From the NCBI RefSeq assembly GCF_003967515.1, contig NZ_BIFQ01000001.1, positions 6,069,339 to 6,133,338 on the forward strand: a stretch of DNA of 64,000 nt. Direction: 5' to 3'. Of this stretch, positions 55,446 through 63,853 are shown piece by piece (the stretch's first letter is position 1; every line of letters begins with the position of its first letter). Both the position numbers and the translations under genes were made by a program. This stretch comes from Dictyobacter aurantiacus (GTDB taxonomy: Bacteria; Chloroflexota; Ktedonobacteria; Ktedonobacterales; Ktedonobacteraceae). The notes beneath the pieces are model-generated. The model was not told the DNA's origin. It did not search any database and saw nothing but the letters and a program-made list of their open reading frames with translations.

Positions 55446-57095
55446 ATGGTGAGGAGCATGGCAAGCACGTGGTTAGAAGAGCGTTGGGAGGTGTTGCTGC
55501 CGAGGCTGGCAGCCATTGGGGTGGAGCAGGAAGAGGAGATGAAACGGATCTGTCAAGAGGAACTGGAGGTGTGGCGTCGGCGGCCAAGTTTGAAGCGAGC
55601 GATCTCGTTGCAGAAGCCGTTAAGCGAAACGCGGAACCGTATTCGGGAGGTGCTGCCACTCACGGAGGAAAATGGATGGTACAATCCCAAATCGAGTCAG
55701 AAGGAGCACCTGGCCCTCAAATACCTCAACTTTTCGACCGAGGAATGGATCCAGATGCAGATGCCCCGCGAGGAGAAGGTAGAGACGCGTCGTGAGCGTC
55801 CGCTGCCTCTTGCGCGCCCCTGGGATGTGCTGAAAAAAGTGGAGCAGTTGTTGCAAAGCCAGGCATGGCCCGAGTTGGTGGTTGGAATTGGCCTGTCTAC
55901 TGGTCGAGGGATCGTTGAGATTCTGCACACGGGACATTTCACGAGGAAAAGTGCCTATAGCCTGCTTTTTGCGGCTCCAATGACCGTGTATGAAGTGCTG
56001 TGTGTGCCCTTTGAGGTGCCGACCCTGGTGCGTGTGGAGGTGGTGCTTGCGGCAGTTGATCGTGTGCGCCAGTACTTTGGGAAGCATTTTCAGGGTCTGC
56101 GACGGCGAGAAATCAGCCAGCAGTGTCGGCCCCAGATCCAGGAGGCGGCCTATAAACAGGCCTGGAGCCTGGTGCCTCTACGCCCTGAAGAGCGCAATGC
56201 CTACAAGCGCTTGGCCCATGAGGTGTATCCGCAACTGGCGGCCTGGTTATACTGCCCGACCAACGTCGACCCATTGGTCTATATGGCCACCATTGAGTAT
56301 CATCGAAAGATCTTGGAAGCGACGTCTGAAGAGGAACGTCTCACTTTGGCCCTTGCTGCTGGATATCGGGAGTATGTGGTGATGGATACAAACGGTGTGG
56401 AAGACCAGCGACACGGCATTCGGCTGGGAGAGCCAGGCGTCGAAGTGCTTTCTGTATTTCAAGCAAACAAGCCAGACGAGGAGTTCCCCCCTGGCCATGT
56501 CTGGACACTGGAGGAGGTAAAGGCTGCCCTCGCGGCCGATCCGAACATGGATGATGATTGGGATGCGGAGGACCTGGAAGTCTTGCGCCTCTCGCTGTCA
56601 ACGGTGATTCTCGGGAAGGATGGCACCATTGATCGGCGTCGGGGCATCAAACTGGGAGAGCCAGGTGTGAGAGTGTTAGAGGAGTTTCAACCAAGAGATG
56701 AGGAAGAAGGAGAGCGACCAGTGAAGGATGATCTGGAGACGCTTTCGCTCCCACCTCTAATGGACGAAAAGACGGCTGTGACTCGAGAGGAGGTGCAAGA
56801 GAGGAAGGAAGATGCTTCTCTCCCCCATCTTTTGGCCTGCTTTATCTATGAGGTTCAGGTCAATGTGATCGAGAATGATCCCCCAGCGGAGATTCTCGAT
56901 ACCCTGGCAACATTGATTGAGCATGCACCTGTGTTCGTGATGGAGCTTGTGGAAGGCCTGCGGCGCATGTCGCCGGAGGATCAGGAAGAGGACTACCCTT
57001 CTCGCCTTCCCACTTGTGTGGACGGTGACGCTGGAGAGAGGCATAAAATTCGGTCAAATTCTGCTCCGCCTCCTCAAAAGAACAGTATTCCTTAA
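55446..57095 (+). CDS. Protelomerase-like (telomere resolvase) protein
   Basis: A protein of about 549 residues. The core VVGIGLSTGRGIVEILHTGHF (Arg about 154, the presumed first catalytic arginine), YSLLFAAPMTVYEVLCVPFE, VPTLVRVEVVLAAVDRVRQY, then RLAHEVYPQLAAWLYCPTNV, DPLVYMATIEYHR and AAGYREYVVMD (candidate tyrosines about 307 and 310) matches the layout of telomere resolvases such as TelA, which cut palindromic replicated telomeres and seal hairpin ends. Two C-terminal repeats follow (GIRLGEPGVEVLSVFQ and GIKLGEPGVRVLEEFQ). The last about 30 residues come from an IS3 remnant, so the native C terminus is lost, possibly continued at 58060-58190. Start uncertain (GTG 55425, ATG 55446 or 55458). 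Might instead be another tyrosine recombinase. Confidence 0.6.
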   Translation: MVRSMASTWLEERWEVLLPRLAAIGVEQEEEMKRICQEELEVWRRRPSLKRAISLQKPLSETRNRIREVLPLTEENGWYNPKSSQKEHLALKYLNFSTEEWIQMQMPREEKVETRRERPLPLARPWDVLKKVEQLLQSQAWPELVVGIGLSTGRGIVEILHTGHFTRKSAYSLLFAAPMTVYEVLCVPFEVPTLVRVEVVLAAVDRVRQYFGKHFQGLRRREISQQCRPQIQEAAYKQAWSLVPLRPEERNAYKRLAHEVYPQLAAWLYCPTNVDPLVYMATIEYHRKILEATSEEERLTLALAAGYREYVVMDTNGVEDQRHGIRLGEPGVEVLSVFQANKPDEEFPPGHVWTLEEVKAALAADPNMDDDWDAEDLEVLRLSLSTVILGKDGTIDRRRGIKLGEPGVRVLEEFQPRDEEEGERPVKDDLETLSLPPLMDEKTAVTREEVQERKEDASLPHLLACFIYEVQVNVIENDPPAEILDTLATLIEHAPVFVMELVEGLRRMSPEDQEEDYPSRLPTCVDGDAGERHKIRSNSAPPPQKNSIP

Positions 57096-58060
57096 GATAC
57101 ACTTCTTCCTGTTTGAGTGTTTTAAAAAAGCTTTTCGCTTTCGCATTGTCATAGGGATTGCCGACCGCCGACATGCTGATCTGCGCGCCAATGCCTTCAA
57201 GCTGCTCCACGTACGCTCGGCTGGCGTATTGCACACCTCGATCGGAATGATGGATGAGACCAGGAGCGGGTGCTGTTCGGCAAGGGCGTGCTGAAGGACA
57301 CGGCGAGTGAGCTGAGTTGTCATATCCCGGGACAGGTGCCAGCCAACGCAGCGGCGGGAGTAAGCATCCAGAATACACGCCAGATCCACAAACGCATTTT
57401 GCAAACGGATGGAGGTAAAGGCGCCACCCAGGCTTGATCCGGGGCTGAAAGGAGAACATCTGCGAGCCGGTTGGGATAGACGGGAAACCCATGACACGAA
57501 TCCGTGGTGATGATTACAAAACGTTTCTTCAGATGACACGACAAGGATTCTTCGCGCATCATCTGAAGCACATGCTTGTGGTTCACACCCCATCCTTGCC
57601 GATGCAATTTCCGGGTTACGCGCCGGTATCCATAGCCTGGTGTCAGCGCCGGTGTAATTACGAGCCGATTTAGAGGCGTTTTCTTTCAATGGCAGGGTGA
57701 GTTTAGCAGGCTTCTCACGTGGTATCAAGGCCGCTGCGCTTCCCCTTGACACCACGTGAGAAGCCTGCTCAGAGAATTTTTGTGCCATTGAAGCGAAAAA
57801 AATGGTTATTTCTTTCTTGTCTAAGAAAGGATTTATTTCAGCCCTAAACCGGCTCGTAATTACGTCGGCGCTAATACCTGGAAACTGCAGGATGATGTGC
57901 TCAATCCTATCTCGCAGCGCAATGGCTTCCGGATCCGTATCTAGCTGGCCCAAACGCTCGTAGTACCAACTGCGATTCACTTCGAGCAGATCACACAGCC
58001 GTTCAATTGCAGGTAGATCAAGAAGCGCTGGCGACGATGATCGGGATAAGGGAGGGAAAT
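57000..58060 (-). pseudogene. IS3-family transposase (orfB) remnant, broken
   Basis: Read from the right: LPAIERLCDLLEVNRSWYYE, IEHIILQFPGISADV, then after an inserted MITE GYRRVTRKLHRQGWGVNHKH and VLQMMREESL, then in other frames FVDLACILDAYSRRCVGWHL (second-domain DDE region) and LIHHSDRGVQYASRAYVEQL, ISMSAVGNPYDNAKAKSFFK. These are IS3-family orfB blocks in at least three frames. No orfA is recognisable. The remnant overwrites the 3' end of the resolvase-like gene. Confidence 0.8.
57662..57855. mobile_element. 194-bp MITE with 8-bp target duplication
   Basis: Inverted ends GAGCCG(A/G)TTTAG(A/G)G, flanked by the direct repeat GTAATTAC (57654-57661 and 57856-57863). Removing the element and one repeat restores the frame of the IS3 transposase (ISADVITPALTPGYGYRR). 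The middle forms a 26-bp stem (57705-57730 with 57744-57769, one mismatch). There is no coding capacity, so a non-autonomous element mobilised in trans. Confidence 0.88.
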
Positions 58061-58190
58061 TTTCAACGGCAAAAGCATGTATTGATGCAAATTGAGAGGA
58101 TCGTGCAGATGAACCCGCAGGCGGAGGTGGTGAGGAAGGAGGTAGTGGAGGCAGCGTGGGAGCACCTGGTCTATGGGCGAGGGTGAGAAG
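58061..58190 (+). pseudogene. C-terminal coding remnant behind the IS3 element
   Basis: The plus strand encodes RQKHVLMQIERIVQMNPQAE then VVRKEVVEAAWEHLVYGRG and a stop at about 58188, a coherent helical, acidic C terminus with no start of its own. The simplest reading is that it was the original 3' end of the resolvase-like gene before the IS3 insertion. Not proven. Confidence 0.45.
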
Positions 58191-58293
58191 AGAGGGAAAA
58201 GGCAAGCAGAGGAGCCAGAAGACAGGAGAGGTATCGAGCAGGTACCTCTCCTTTTGTGTGTATGAAAGAGGAGCGCGGGAGAAGGAAAGGGGT

Positions 58294-58322
58294 TTGACAG
58301 GCAGGAATCTCTCCGCTATAAT
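58294..58322 (+). promoter_or_regulatory. Perfect consensus sigma-70 promoter
   Basis: TTGACA (58294-58299), exactly 17 nt, TATAAT (58317-58322). A further TATAAT-like run follows (ATCATATAATGCTATAGT). It lies about 70 bp upstream of the 112-codon ORF and should drive the small ORFs and the polymerase-like gene. Confidence 0.8.
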
Positions 58323-58395
58323 GCATCATATAATGCTATAGTAAATCATAGAATGTATTTAATTGCGAAGGCACGAAGGAAAGGAGTGGACGGGT

Positions 58396-58731
58396 ATGAT
58401 GAACCGACGGATCGAGCTGCGTCCAGCGGGGATGTATGTGATCCATGAGGTGGGAGTGCATCCGCTGGAGTTTGAGGGAGGCCATGGGTGGTAGGTGCAG
58501 TATCGCGATGAGCAGGGACAGCTGCGGTATGGGTATGTGGTGAAGGTGGATAGGGATGGGCGGCACCTGGAGGTGATGGATGCGATGGCGTATCCGCCTG
58601 CTCCGACGCCGTTTGGAGCCTGGAAGGAGACGATCGCGTTTGAGGCGGTTGAGATTGCCGGGAATGGGTTTGATTGTCTGGGGAAATGCCCGGTGCTGGA
58701 AGGGCTGACCAAGGAAGAATGTGGAAGATGA
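58396..58731 (+). pseudogene. Unknown 112-codon ORF with an in-frame TAG
   Basis: MNRRIELRPAGMYVIHEVGV, HPLEFEGGHGW, then TAG (58492-58494), then VQYRDEQGQLRYGYVVKVDR, DGRHLEVMDAMAYPPAPTPF, GAWKETIAFEAVEIAGNGFD and CLGKCPVLEGLTKEECGR. The two parts are in the same frame, and amino-acid composition continues across the stop, so one gene with a nonsense change is likely; alternatively a GTG right after the TAG (58495) starts a 78-residue protein. No family recognised. Confidence 0.6.
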
Positions 58732-58752
58732 GTGATCTTCCGAGGGAAAGCA

Positions 58753-58911
58753 ATGGCGCATCTCAAAGAGAGGTTTCTGGCTGATCCTGAGTGTGTGGGC
58801 GTGTACCGAAGAAAAGCACAAGAGATCGTGGATGAAAGAGTACAGATAGGCCAGCAAGTCGGAGGAGAGAAGTCCTGTCCATGTGGATGGATGAGAGGAG
58901 CATACGTCTGA
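58753..58911 (+). CDS. Small unknown ORF (52 residues)
   Basis: MAHLKERFLADPECVGVYRR, KAQEIVDERVQIGQQVGGEK, SCPCGWMRGAYV, a charged small protein with a possible CPC metal site. GAGGGAAAG lies upstream of the ATG. It lies between the interrupted ORF and the polymerase-like gene, on the same strand. No family recognised. Confidence 0.45.
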   Translation: MAHLKERFLADPECVGVYRRKAQEIVDERVQIGQQVGGEKSCPCGWMRGAYV

Positions 58912-58957
58912 TGAATAGTGCATCGTATGATGAACAGAGGGAGAATCGAAAACGGAG

Positions 58958-61045
58958 ATGGAGCGAAAGAAATTTGGGGAGCCCGTGCAGACGGCGACGG
59001 TGGTAGGAGCAGCCTATGGGATTCACCGGACGACGCTCACACAGGCGGCGAAGGCGGGCGTACTGGGCCGGAGCGCGTATCGGTCGGGAGACGCCTGGCT
59101 GATCAAGACGGATCATCCGGATTTCTGGGAGTGGCTGCGGGGGCATGAATATCATCCCCGCGTGAAAGGGTATCGCAAACAGCAGGCAGCCAAAGCGGCC
59201 CAGCAGCGTCTGCTGGAGGAAGAGGGAATGGACGTGCCACCACAGGAGGCCCATGAGATGGCTGGTAGCCCGACAGTGCATCAGGAAGCGCGGCGGGAGC
59301 CAGAGCAGAAGCAGCAAGAGGCTGTGACGAAGGAACCACCAGCGGAGGGAGATCGACGAGCTGCACCAAGCTCAGGTGGGGATGCACCGATGGATCGTGC
59401 ACGTCATGGTGATCCAGTGCGTGAGCCAGATCTGGTTGTGTCGGTGGTGGAGGATGCAGTGGATGAGGCGGCAGGAGCCACAGAGGCAGGTGTGTCAGCA
59501 CGTCGCCAACGGCGATTGATCGCGTATATGGATGTGCGCCGCGGGGAGGGAATGACGGACGCCGGTGAGCGTTTCACCTTCGGGGCGCAGGCCTCGTTAT
59601 CGGAGGTGTTAGCGGCGGTACCGCAGTTGGGTGATACGAACCAGGTGCGTCTGTGGCTCTGTGGGGAATTGCCGACGGATACCAGTGGCTCGTATGAGGG
59701 CTGGGTGCTGGCGAGGGAACTGCGGCAGCGGTACACGACCGGTGCGCGCGGGCACTATCTCTCCGATGAGCGTCCAGAGGAAACCGTCGCTCGCTACCGA
59801 CGGCGAGGCAGCGAACAGGAGCTGGAGATTCGCCACGTGTTCTCGTGGTTCGGGACCGAGTGTACGGCGACCGAAGCCTACGAAGCGATCCGCTTGCTGA
59901 GCAGGTACCTGCAGGCCACCTTTGGAGAAGAAGCGAGCGCGTACGCCACGCCAGCGCTGACATTCCAGGCGCTGTGGACACGTTTGAATCGCCTCCAGAA
60001 GCGCAGCTTTGCGCCACTGCCGGCCCCGATCCGGGAGACGATCCGGTCCCACGCGGGGCAGGGCCGGATTGAGCTGTGCACCTTGCCGGAGCTGAAGCGT
60101 CTGCCTGGCCTGTACTACTACGACGGCATCTTCATGTACAGTGCGCTGGCGTGGGGATTACCGACGGAGTTGGCGATCCATGACAGCCGCAACGAATACG
60201 CCGGGAAGGTGGCAGCACGCTACCGTATCCGCTACACGATCCCGACCGACTGGCAGCATCTGGGCCTGTTCATGACACCCCGCGATGCTATCACCGGGAA
60301 CCAGAGGGATCGACACACCTGGAGTTTCCCCGGAGCAGAGTCTGCTGGCCAGACCTATGAGACGTGGGTGGACGGCTCCGAACTGGACGTGCTCTCGAGC
60401 GCCTACGCAAGTATCGAAGAGGGCTTTGCGGTCTGGCGTATCACGATCCTGGAGCGGATTGTCTTCAAGGCGGAGAAAGCCTCGACACAGAAAAAGCCAT
60501 TGGACGGCCTGGTCGAAAAGCTGGCGAACCTGCGCGAGAAGGTGGAACGCGATGCTTTGGAAACCCCCGATGACGCCCGACTCTATCAGCTGGTGCGCGG
60601 TGGGATCCGTAATATTGTCCTGCATGGCATTGGCACGTTCAACCGGTCAAGCCGCAACGTGACATACATCCTTGGGATAGACGAGCCGGCCCCTGATGGA
60701 TACAGCAGTCGCCGGGAGATTGACGATACGACGGTGTGGTACAGTGTGCCGGCGGCAACGGAAGGCTACAGCCAGCAGTTTGATCACCCGGAATGGGCGG
60801 CGCAGGTGTGGGCGCGTTGTCGTGCCAGAATGATCAAGGCCGCGCTGACGCTGCCACGGGAATCGATCATTGCCATCCGCACGGACGCGATCGCGCTGAC
60901 CGAGGAACACCCGGACTGGAACACGAACACGAAGCGAGGCACGTTGCGGCTGAAGTGGGCGATCCGGCAGTCGGTGAACGCCCCGCATACCTACGAAGCG
61001 CTGGATCTGCTGCAGCGGCAACAAGAGAAGGAACGGGACCGGTAA
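58958..61045 (+). CDS. Family-B DNA-polymerase-like protein
   Basis: A 695-residue protein. An N-terminal HTH-like part (VVGAAYGIHRTTLTQAAKAG) and a charged linker are followed by a palm-like C-terminal half. GQGRIEL (the YxGG-like loop) precedes PGLYYYDGIFMYSALAWGLP (about 380-400, motif A with its Asp and Tyr). LVRGGIRNIVLHGIGTF (about 545-560) resembles motif B (KxxxNSxYG), and ESIIAIRTDAIALTEE (about 633-648) resembles motif C (DTDS), with the second Asp kept and the first replaced by Arg. The spacing resembles protein-primed polymerases such as phi29. No 3'-5' exonuclease motif is seen. Substituted motifs leave activity open. Confidence 0.55.
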   Translation: MERKKFGEPVQTATVVGAAYGIHRTTLTQAAKAGVLGRSAYRSGDAWLIKTDHPDFWEWLRGHEYHPRVKGYRKQQAAKAAQQRLLEEEGMDVPPQEAHEMAGSPTVHQEARREPEQKQQEAVTKEPPAEGDRRAAPSSGGDAPMDRARHGDPVREPDLVVSVVEDAVDEAAGATEAGVSARRQRRLIAYMDVRRGEGMTDAGERFTFGAQASLSEVLAAVPQLGDTNQVRLWLCGELPTDTSGSYEGWVLARELRQRYTTGARGHYLSDERPEETVARYRRRGSEQELEIRHVFSWFGTECTATEAYEAIRLLSRYLQATFGEEASAYATPALTFQALWTRLNRLQKRSFAPLPAPIRETIRSHAGQGRIELCTLPELKRLPGLYYYDGIFMYSALAWGLPTELAIHDSRNEYAGKVAARYRIRYTIPTDWQHLGLFMTPRDAITGNQRDRHTWSFPGAESAGQTYETWVDGSELDVLSSAYASIEEGFAVWRITILERIVFKAEKASTQKKPLDGLVEKLANLREKVERDALETPDDARLYQLVRGGIRNIVLHGIGTFNRSSRNVTYILGIDEPAPDGYSSRREIDDTTVWYSVPAATEGYSQQFDHPEWAAQVWARCRARMIKAALTLPRESIIAIRTDAIALTEEHPDWNTNTKRGTLRLKWAIRQSVNAPHTYEALDLLQRQQEKERDR

Positions 61046-61061
61046 TGAGGGAGAAGAAACC

Positions 61062-61691
61062 ATGGCAGAGATGACACCGGCGGCCGAGGCGATCGCGGGA
61101 TTACTGGCCGGGGGCTGGACATATGCTGAAATTGGGCGCTCGTTGGGGATCAACGGTTCGAGCATCCGGCAGGCGATTCATCCCAGTCCGGGCCAGCGCC
61201 AAAAACCCCTTGCCAAATACGTCCCGGTCCTCCAGCAACTGCAAGGGACGGCGCCAGGCACCAGGCCCGCGACACTGCCAGAGCGACGCAAAACCAAGAG
61301 CGGAAACGTGGCCAGCGTGCGTAAAGGCATTCGTGAATTCAAGACAAAGCAGGGGGAGACGCAGTACGCCGCCCGCGTGAAAAAGGGGAGTGCCACGCTG
61401 CAGAAACTGCTGGATCTGGCCGCCCAGACCGGAAAAAACGTGCGCTGGGACGTGCTGTTTCAAACGATCCGTACCATCAGCGACGCCACGAAATCGGGGT
61501 GGGTAACGGGCAAACTGCCTGATGGCTGGACGGCCGCCACGCTGCTCTCACGCATCGCGCAGCCCCAACAGGGCGACAGTTGGAAACCCGGTGATGTCAG
61601 TGGTGCGCTGATAGCGTTAGCCAAGGAACAAAACGAAGGCGTTGTGTCAGCCACGGGTGGCCGGGAATTTAGCATCTTTACGATTCCGTAG
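61062..61691 (+). CDS. HTH-containing protein following the polymerase
   Basis: A 209-residue basic protein with an N-terminal helix-turn-helix (AIAGLLAGGWTYAEIGRSLG then INGSSIRQAIHP), a basic linker (ERRKTKSGNVASVRKGIREF) and a C-terminal helical part (VRWDVLFQTIRTISDATKSG). No known family. It begins 16 bp after the polymerase-like gene with GAGGGAGAAG before the ATG, so the two are probably cotranscribed. A replication-initiator or terminal-protein role is conceivable from position alone. Confidence 0.7.
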   Translation: MAEMTPAAEAIAGLLAGGWTYAEIGRSLGINGSSIRQAIHPSPGQRQKPLAKYVPVLQQLQGTAPGTRPATLPERRKTKSGNVASVRKGIREFKTKQGETQYAARVKKGSATLQKLLDLAAQTGKNVRWDVLFQTIRTISDATKSGWVTGKLPDGWTAATLLSRIAQPQQGDSWKPGDVSGALIALAKEQNEGVVSATGGREFSIFTIP

Positions 61692-61773
61692 CCTCGCTGG
61701 TGCGTAGACACGGTGATCTGTTGATACCCAAAAAGGAACCAGTTGGCCTTCGTTCGAGAAAGGAAGGACAGAG

Positions 61774-62742
61774 ATGGATCAGGAGATGGCGCGCGTGCTG
61801 CAGGAGGTGGCGTTGTGGGATGCGTGCTCGCTGACGGACTGTGAAGCCGTGGCCCATGCGGTCGAGCAACGGCTGCCGTCGCTATGGGAGTTGATGGGCG
61901 TGGAGACGTATGAGGTAGGCGGCCAACGACATGCGATTGCGTTGTTTGCCTGGAGGCCGCCTTCAACATCCTCAGCAGTGACGTATGCGCTGCTTCCCGG
62001 TGGGACCGTGACACTGGGCTATGATCGCAGGGCGCCTCTTGCTCCCGATAAAGAACTGGTGCGTGACTGGTGGGACACGCGAATGCTGAGCCTGCATGGG
62101 GAACGGGTGACTTTGGATGGCGCTCTGGTGAGAGAGATTATCCCCATGGGTGAGAATGCGTTGGCGGCCGAACTGGCGGAACACCTGCTCCCACTGAGAA
62201 CGGTCACCCTGGCCCCGTTTTTGCTGGAAACAATCGCGCAAGAAGCTGAGCAGGTGCTTCCCGCGCCAGTGCTCACCTACGAGCGGTATCGCTGGAAGGG
62301 GAAGGACTCCTGCTATTTCACGCGCTCCATCCATCGTGCGTTGCCACATCGTCACGTAGTGGCGTTTCTGAAACAGCAGGGATGCCGTCTGCCCAGTGCG
62401 GATGAATGGGAATATGCCTGTGCGGCCGGTGCTCGGAGTCTCTTTTATTGGGGAGATGGACCGTTTGCTTCTGGAGAAGATCGCCCCGTGGATCCACCGG
62501 CTCACAATGCGTTTGGCGTGAGGATCGTGACGGATTCGTATCGTTGGGAATATTGTCAGGATCCCAGTATGATGCGAGGAGGTGATGGAGGTGCACTGGC
62601 CTGTAGCGGTGAAGGGGTACTCGCATCATCGCTGCCGCACGCTTCTGCCTATGCGTGCCGACTGACTGATAAGCAGGTGAATAATGGGGTGTTCGGTCCC
62701 TGTTTTCGTCGTGTGTTTGATCTTCCTTTTCCTCTGGCTTGA
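61774..62742 (+). CDS. Formylglycine-generating-enzyme/C-type-lectin-fold protein
   Basis: A 322-residue protein. The C-terminal half has the FGE-sulfatase/CLec pattern: GCRLPSADEWEYACAAGARS then LFYWGDG, HNAFGVRIVTDSYRWEYCQD (where the family has GNVWEWC), MMRGGDGG (RGGSW) and GVFGPCFRRVFD (GFR). The N-terminal 190 residues have no recognisable domain. True FGE copper cysteines cannot be assigned. CLec-fold proteins of this type are also targets of diversity-generating retroelements, but no reverse transcriptase is in the window. AAAGGAAGG precedes the ATG. Confidence 0.65.
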   Translation: MDQEMARVLQEVALWDACSLTDCEAVAHAVEQRLPSLWELMGVETYEVGGQRHAIALFAWRPPSTSSAVTYALLPGGTVTLGYDRRAPLAPDKELVRDWWDTRMLSLHGERVTLDGALVREIIPMGENALAAELAEHLLPLRTVTLAPFLLETIAQEAEQVLPAPVLTYERYRWKGKDSCYFTRSIHRALPHRHVVAFLKQQGCRLPSADEWEYACAAGARSLFYWGDGPFASGEDRPVDPPAHNAFGVRIVTDSYRWEYCQDPSMMRGGDGGALACSGEGVLASSLPHASAYACRLTDKQVNNGVFGPCFRRVFDLPFPLA

Positions 62743-63853
62743 GGAATGCTACAGCCTAGCCAGCGTTCGCCTGCTGTGCTTCCCATGCTGTGGCGATTGC
62801 TCTCTGCGAGAACGCTACAGGACGCGCATCTTGCCCCGACTGCTGCCGTACAGCACACGTCCCACCTTCCTGCCTTCCTGCCGCTTCTCAGCGCATGAGA
62901 CGCCCCTTCACGGGTAAGAGGAGCGCTCTCACTGGCCCCACGTAGCCCCGTGGCTCCCTCTGTTGCTATGACGGCCCTGCCGCGCGCTCTGGCGGCTGCC
63001 TGTCTTTTGCTCCTGCTTATGGCTTCCCAGAGAGCACCTCTGCCTGTTGGTGAGACACGTTGCCCCTCCCAGATACGGCTAGCTATGCGCCTGGCTGGCA
63101 GGAATGCGCCCACTGGCCTCTGTTTAGAAAGACTCCCTGAGACGGGAGGAGGGATGGTTCTGTTGTCACAGAACCATCCTCGAGAAGATATGAGCATGGA
63201 AGCGAGAGCACGGCAAACAGTGCTGGAAGAAGAGTGATGTCATGAGAGAGACAAGGGAGAGCGATACACGATACGTTGCAAGGATTCACCCTGGCGAGAG
63301 AGACGAACGAAGAGGCAGACACGATGAAGGGGGAGCCTGGGTAGTGCTGTGGACGTGTGATTGGGAGAGAGAACGAAAGGAGTGGAGGATGACATAGATG
63401 CAGAGAGAGGGCTGGAGAGTAGGGGGAGAGATATGTGGGGATCGAGAGGAGAGTACTCCTCTCGAACACACCCCAAAATGCAAGGCGTGGAGCGGTTGGA
63501 GCACCAATCTGTTTGGATGGAATCAATGCGTCTGGTTACTGGCTGTCACGAGAAAAAAAGGGCCAGTTGGCGGCTCTCACCCATGAGAAGTGCGTGTCGC
63601 TGGAGGCATGATAAAGAAGGCATGAGGATATTTCTTCCAGGTGAGAGAGGAAGCGCGACAGCGCGGCCCTCATAGTGCGTGTGATTCAATCGGCGCGCTG
63701 AGAGACTGCTGAGAGCCTTGTGGAAAAGAGAAGGGTACTGATGGACGCAGACGGAGAAAAAAGTGCTCTCAGCGATTTTTGTGGGTGATACCCCTCGGGG
63801 GAGAGAGTAACCCCCGATGATACTTCGTATAGCACCGAAAAGAGGTGAGTAGA
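62743..63853. other. Long gap without supported genes, several hairpins
   Basis: About 1.1 kb. Hairpins: GGATGGTTCTG/CAGAACCATCC (63152-63179), CGAGAGGAG-AGTA-CTCCTCTCG (63443-63464) and TCGGGGG/CCCCCGA (63795-63817). The 95-codon plus frame at 62950 has a hydrophobic start but no ribosome-binding site and looks accidental. The composition (GA-rich tracts) is unlike coding DNA here. The right end of the mobile element may lie in this stretch. Confidence 0.4.

Noticed and set aside
54532..55659. 375-codon minus-strand frame opposite the AAA+ gene
   Set aside because: Proline/serine-rich antisense frame covering Walker A and B of the real gene.
62950..63237. 95-codon plus-strand frame with a signal-peptide-like start
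   Set aside because: No ribosome-binding site, overlaps hairpins and GA-rich noncoding sequence; hydrophobic start probably accidental.
63443..63464. Hairpin CGAGAGGAG-AGTA-CTCCTCTCG considered as a hairpin-telomere target for the protelomerase-like protein
   Set aside because: Only a 9-bp stem with a non-palindromic loop; known resolution sites are longer palindromes. No evidence links it to the enzyme.
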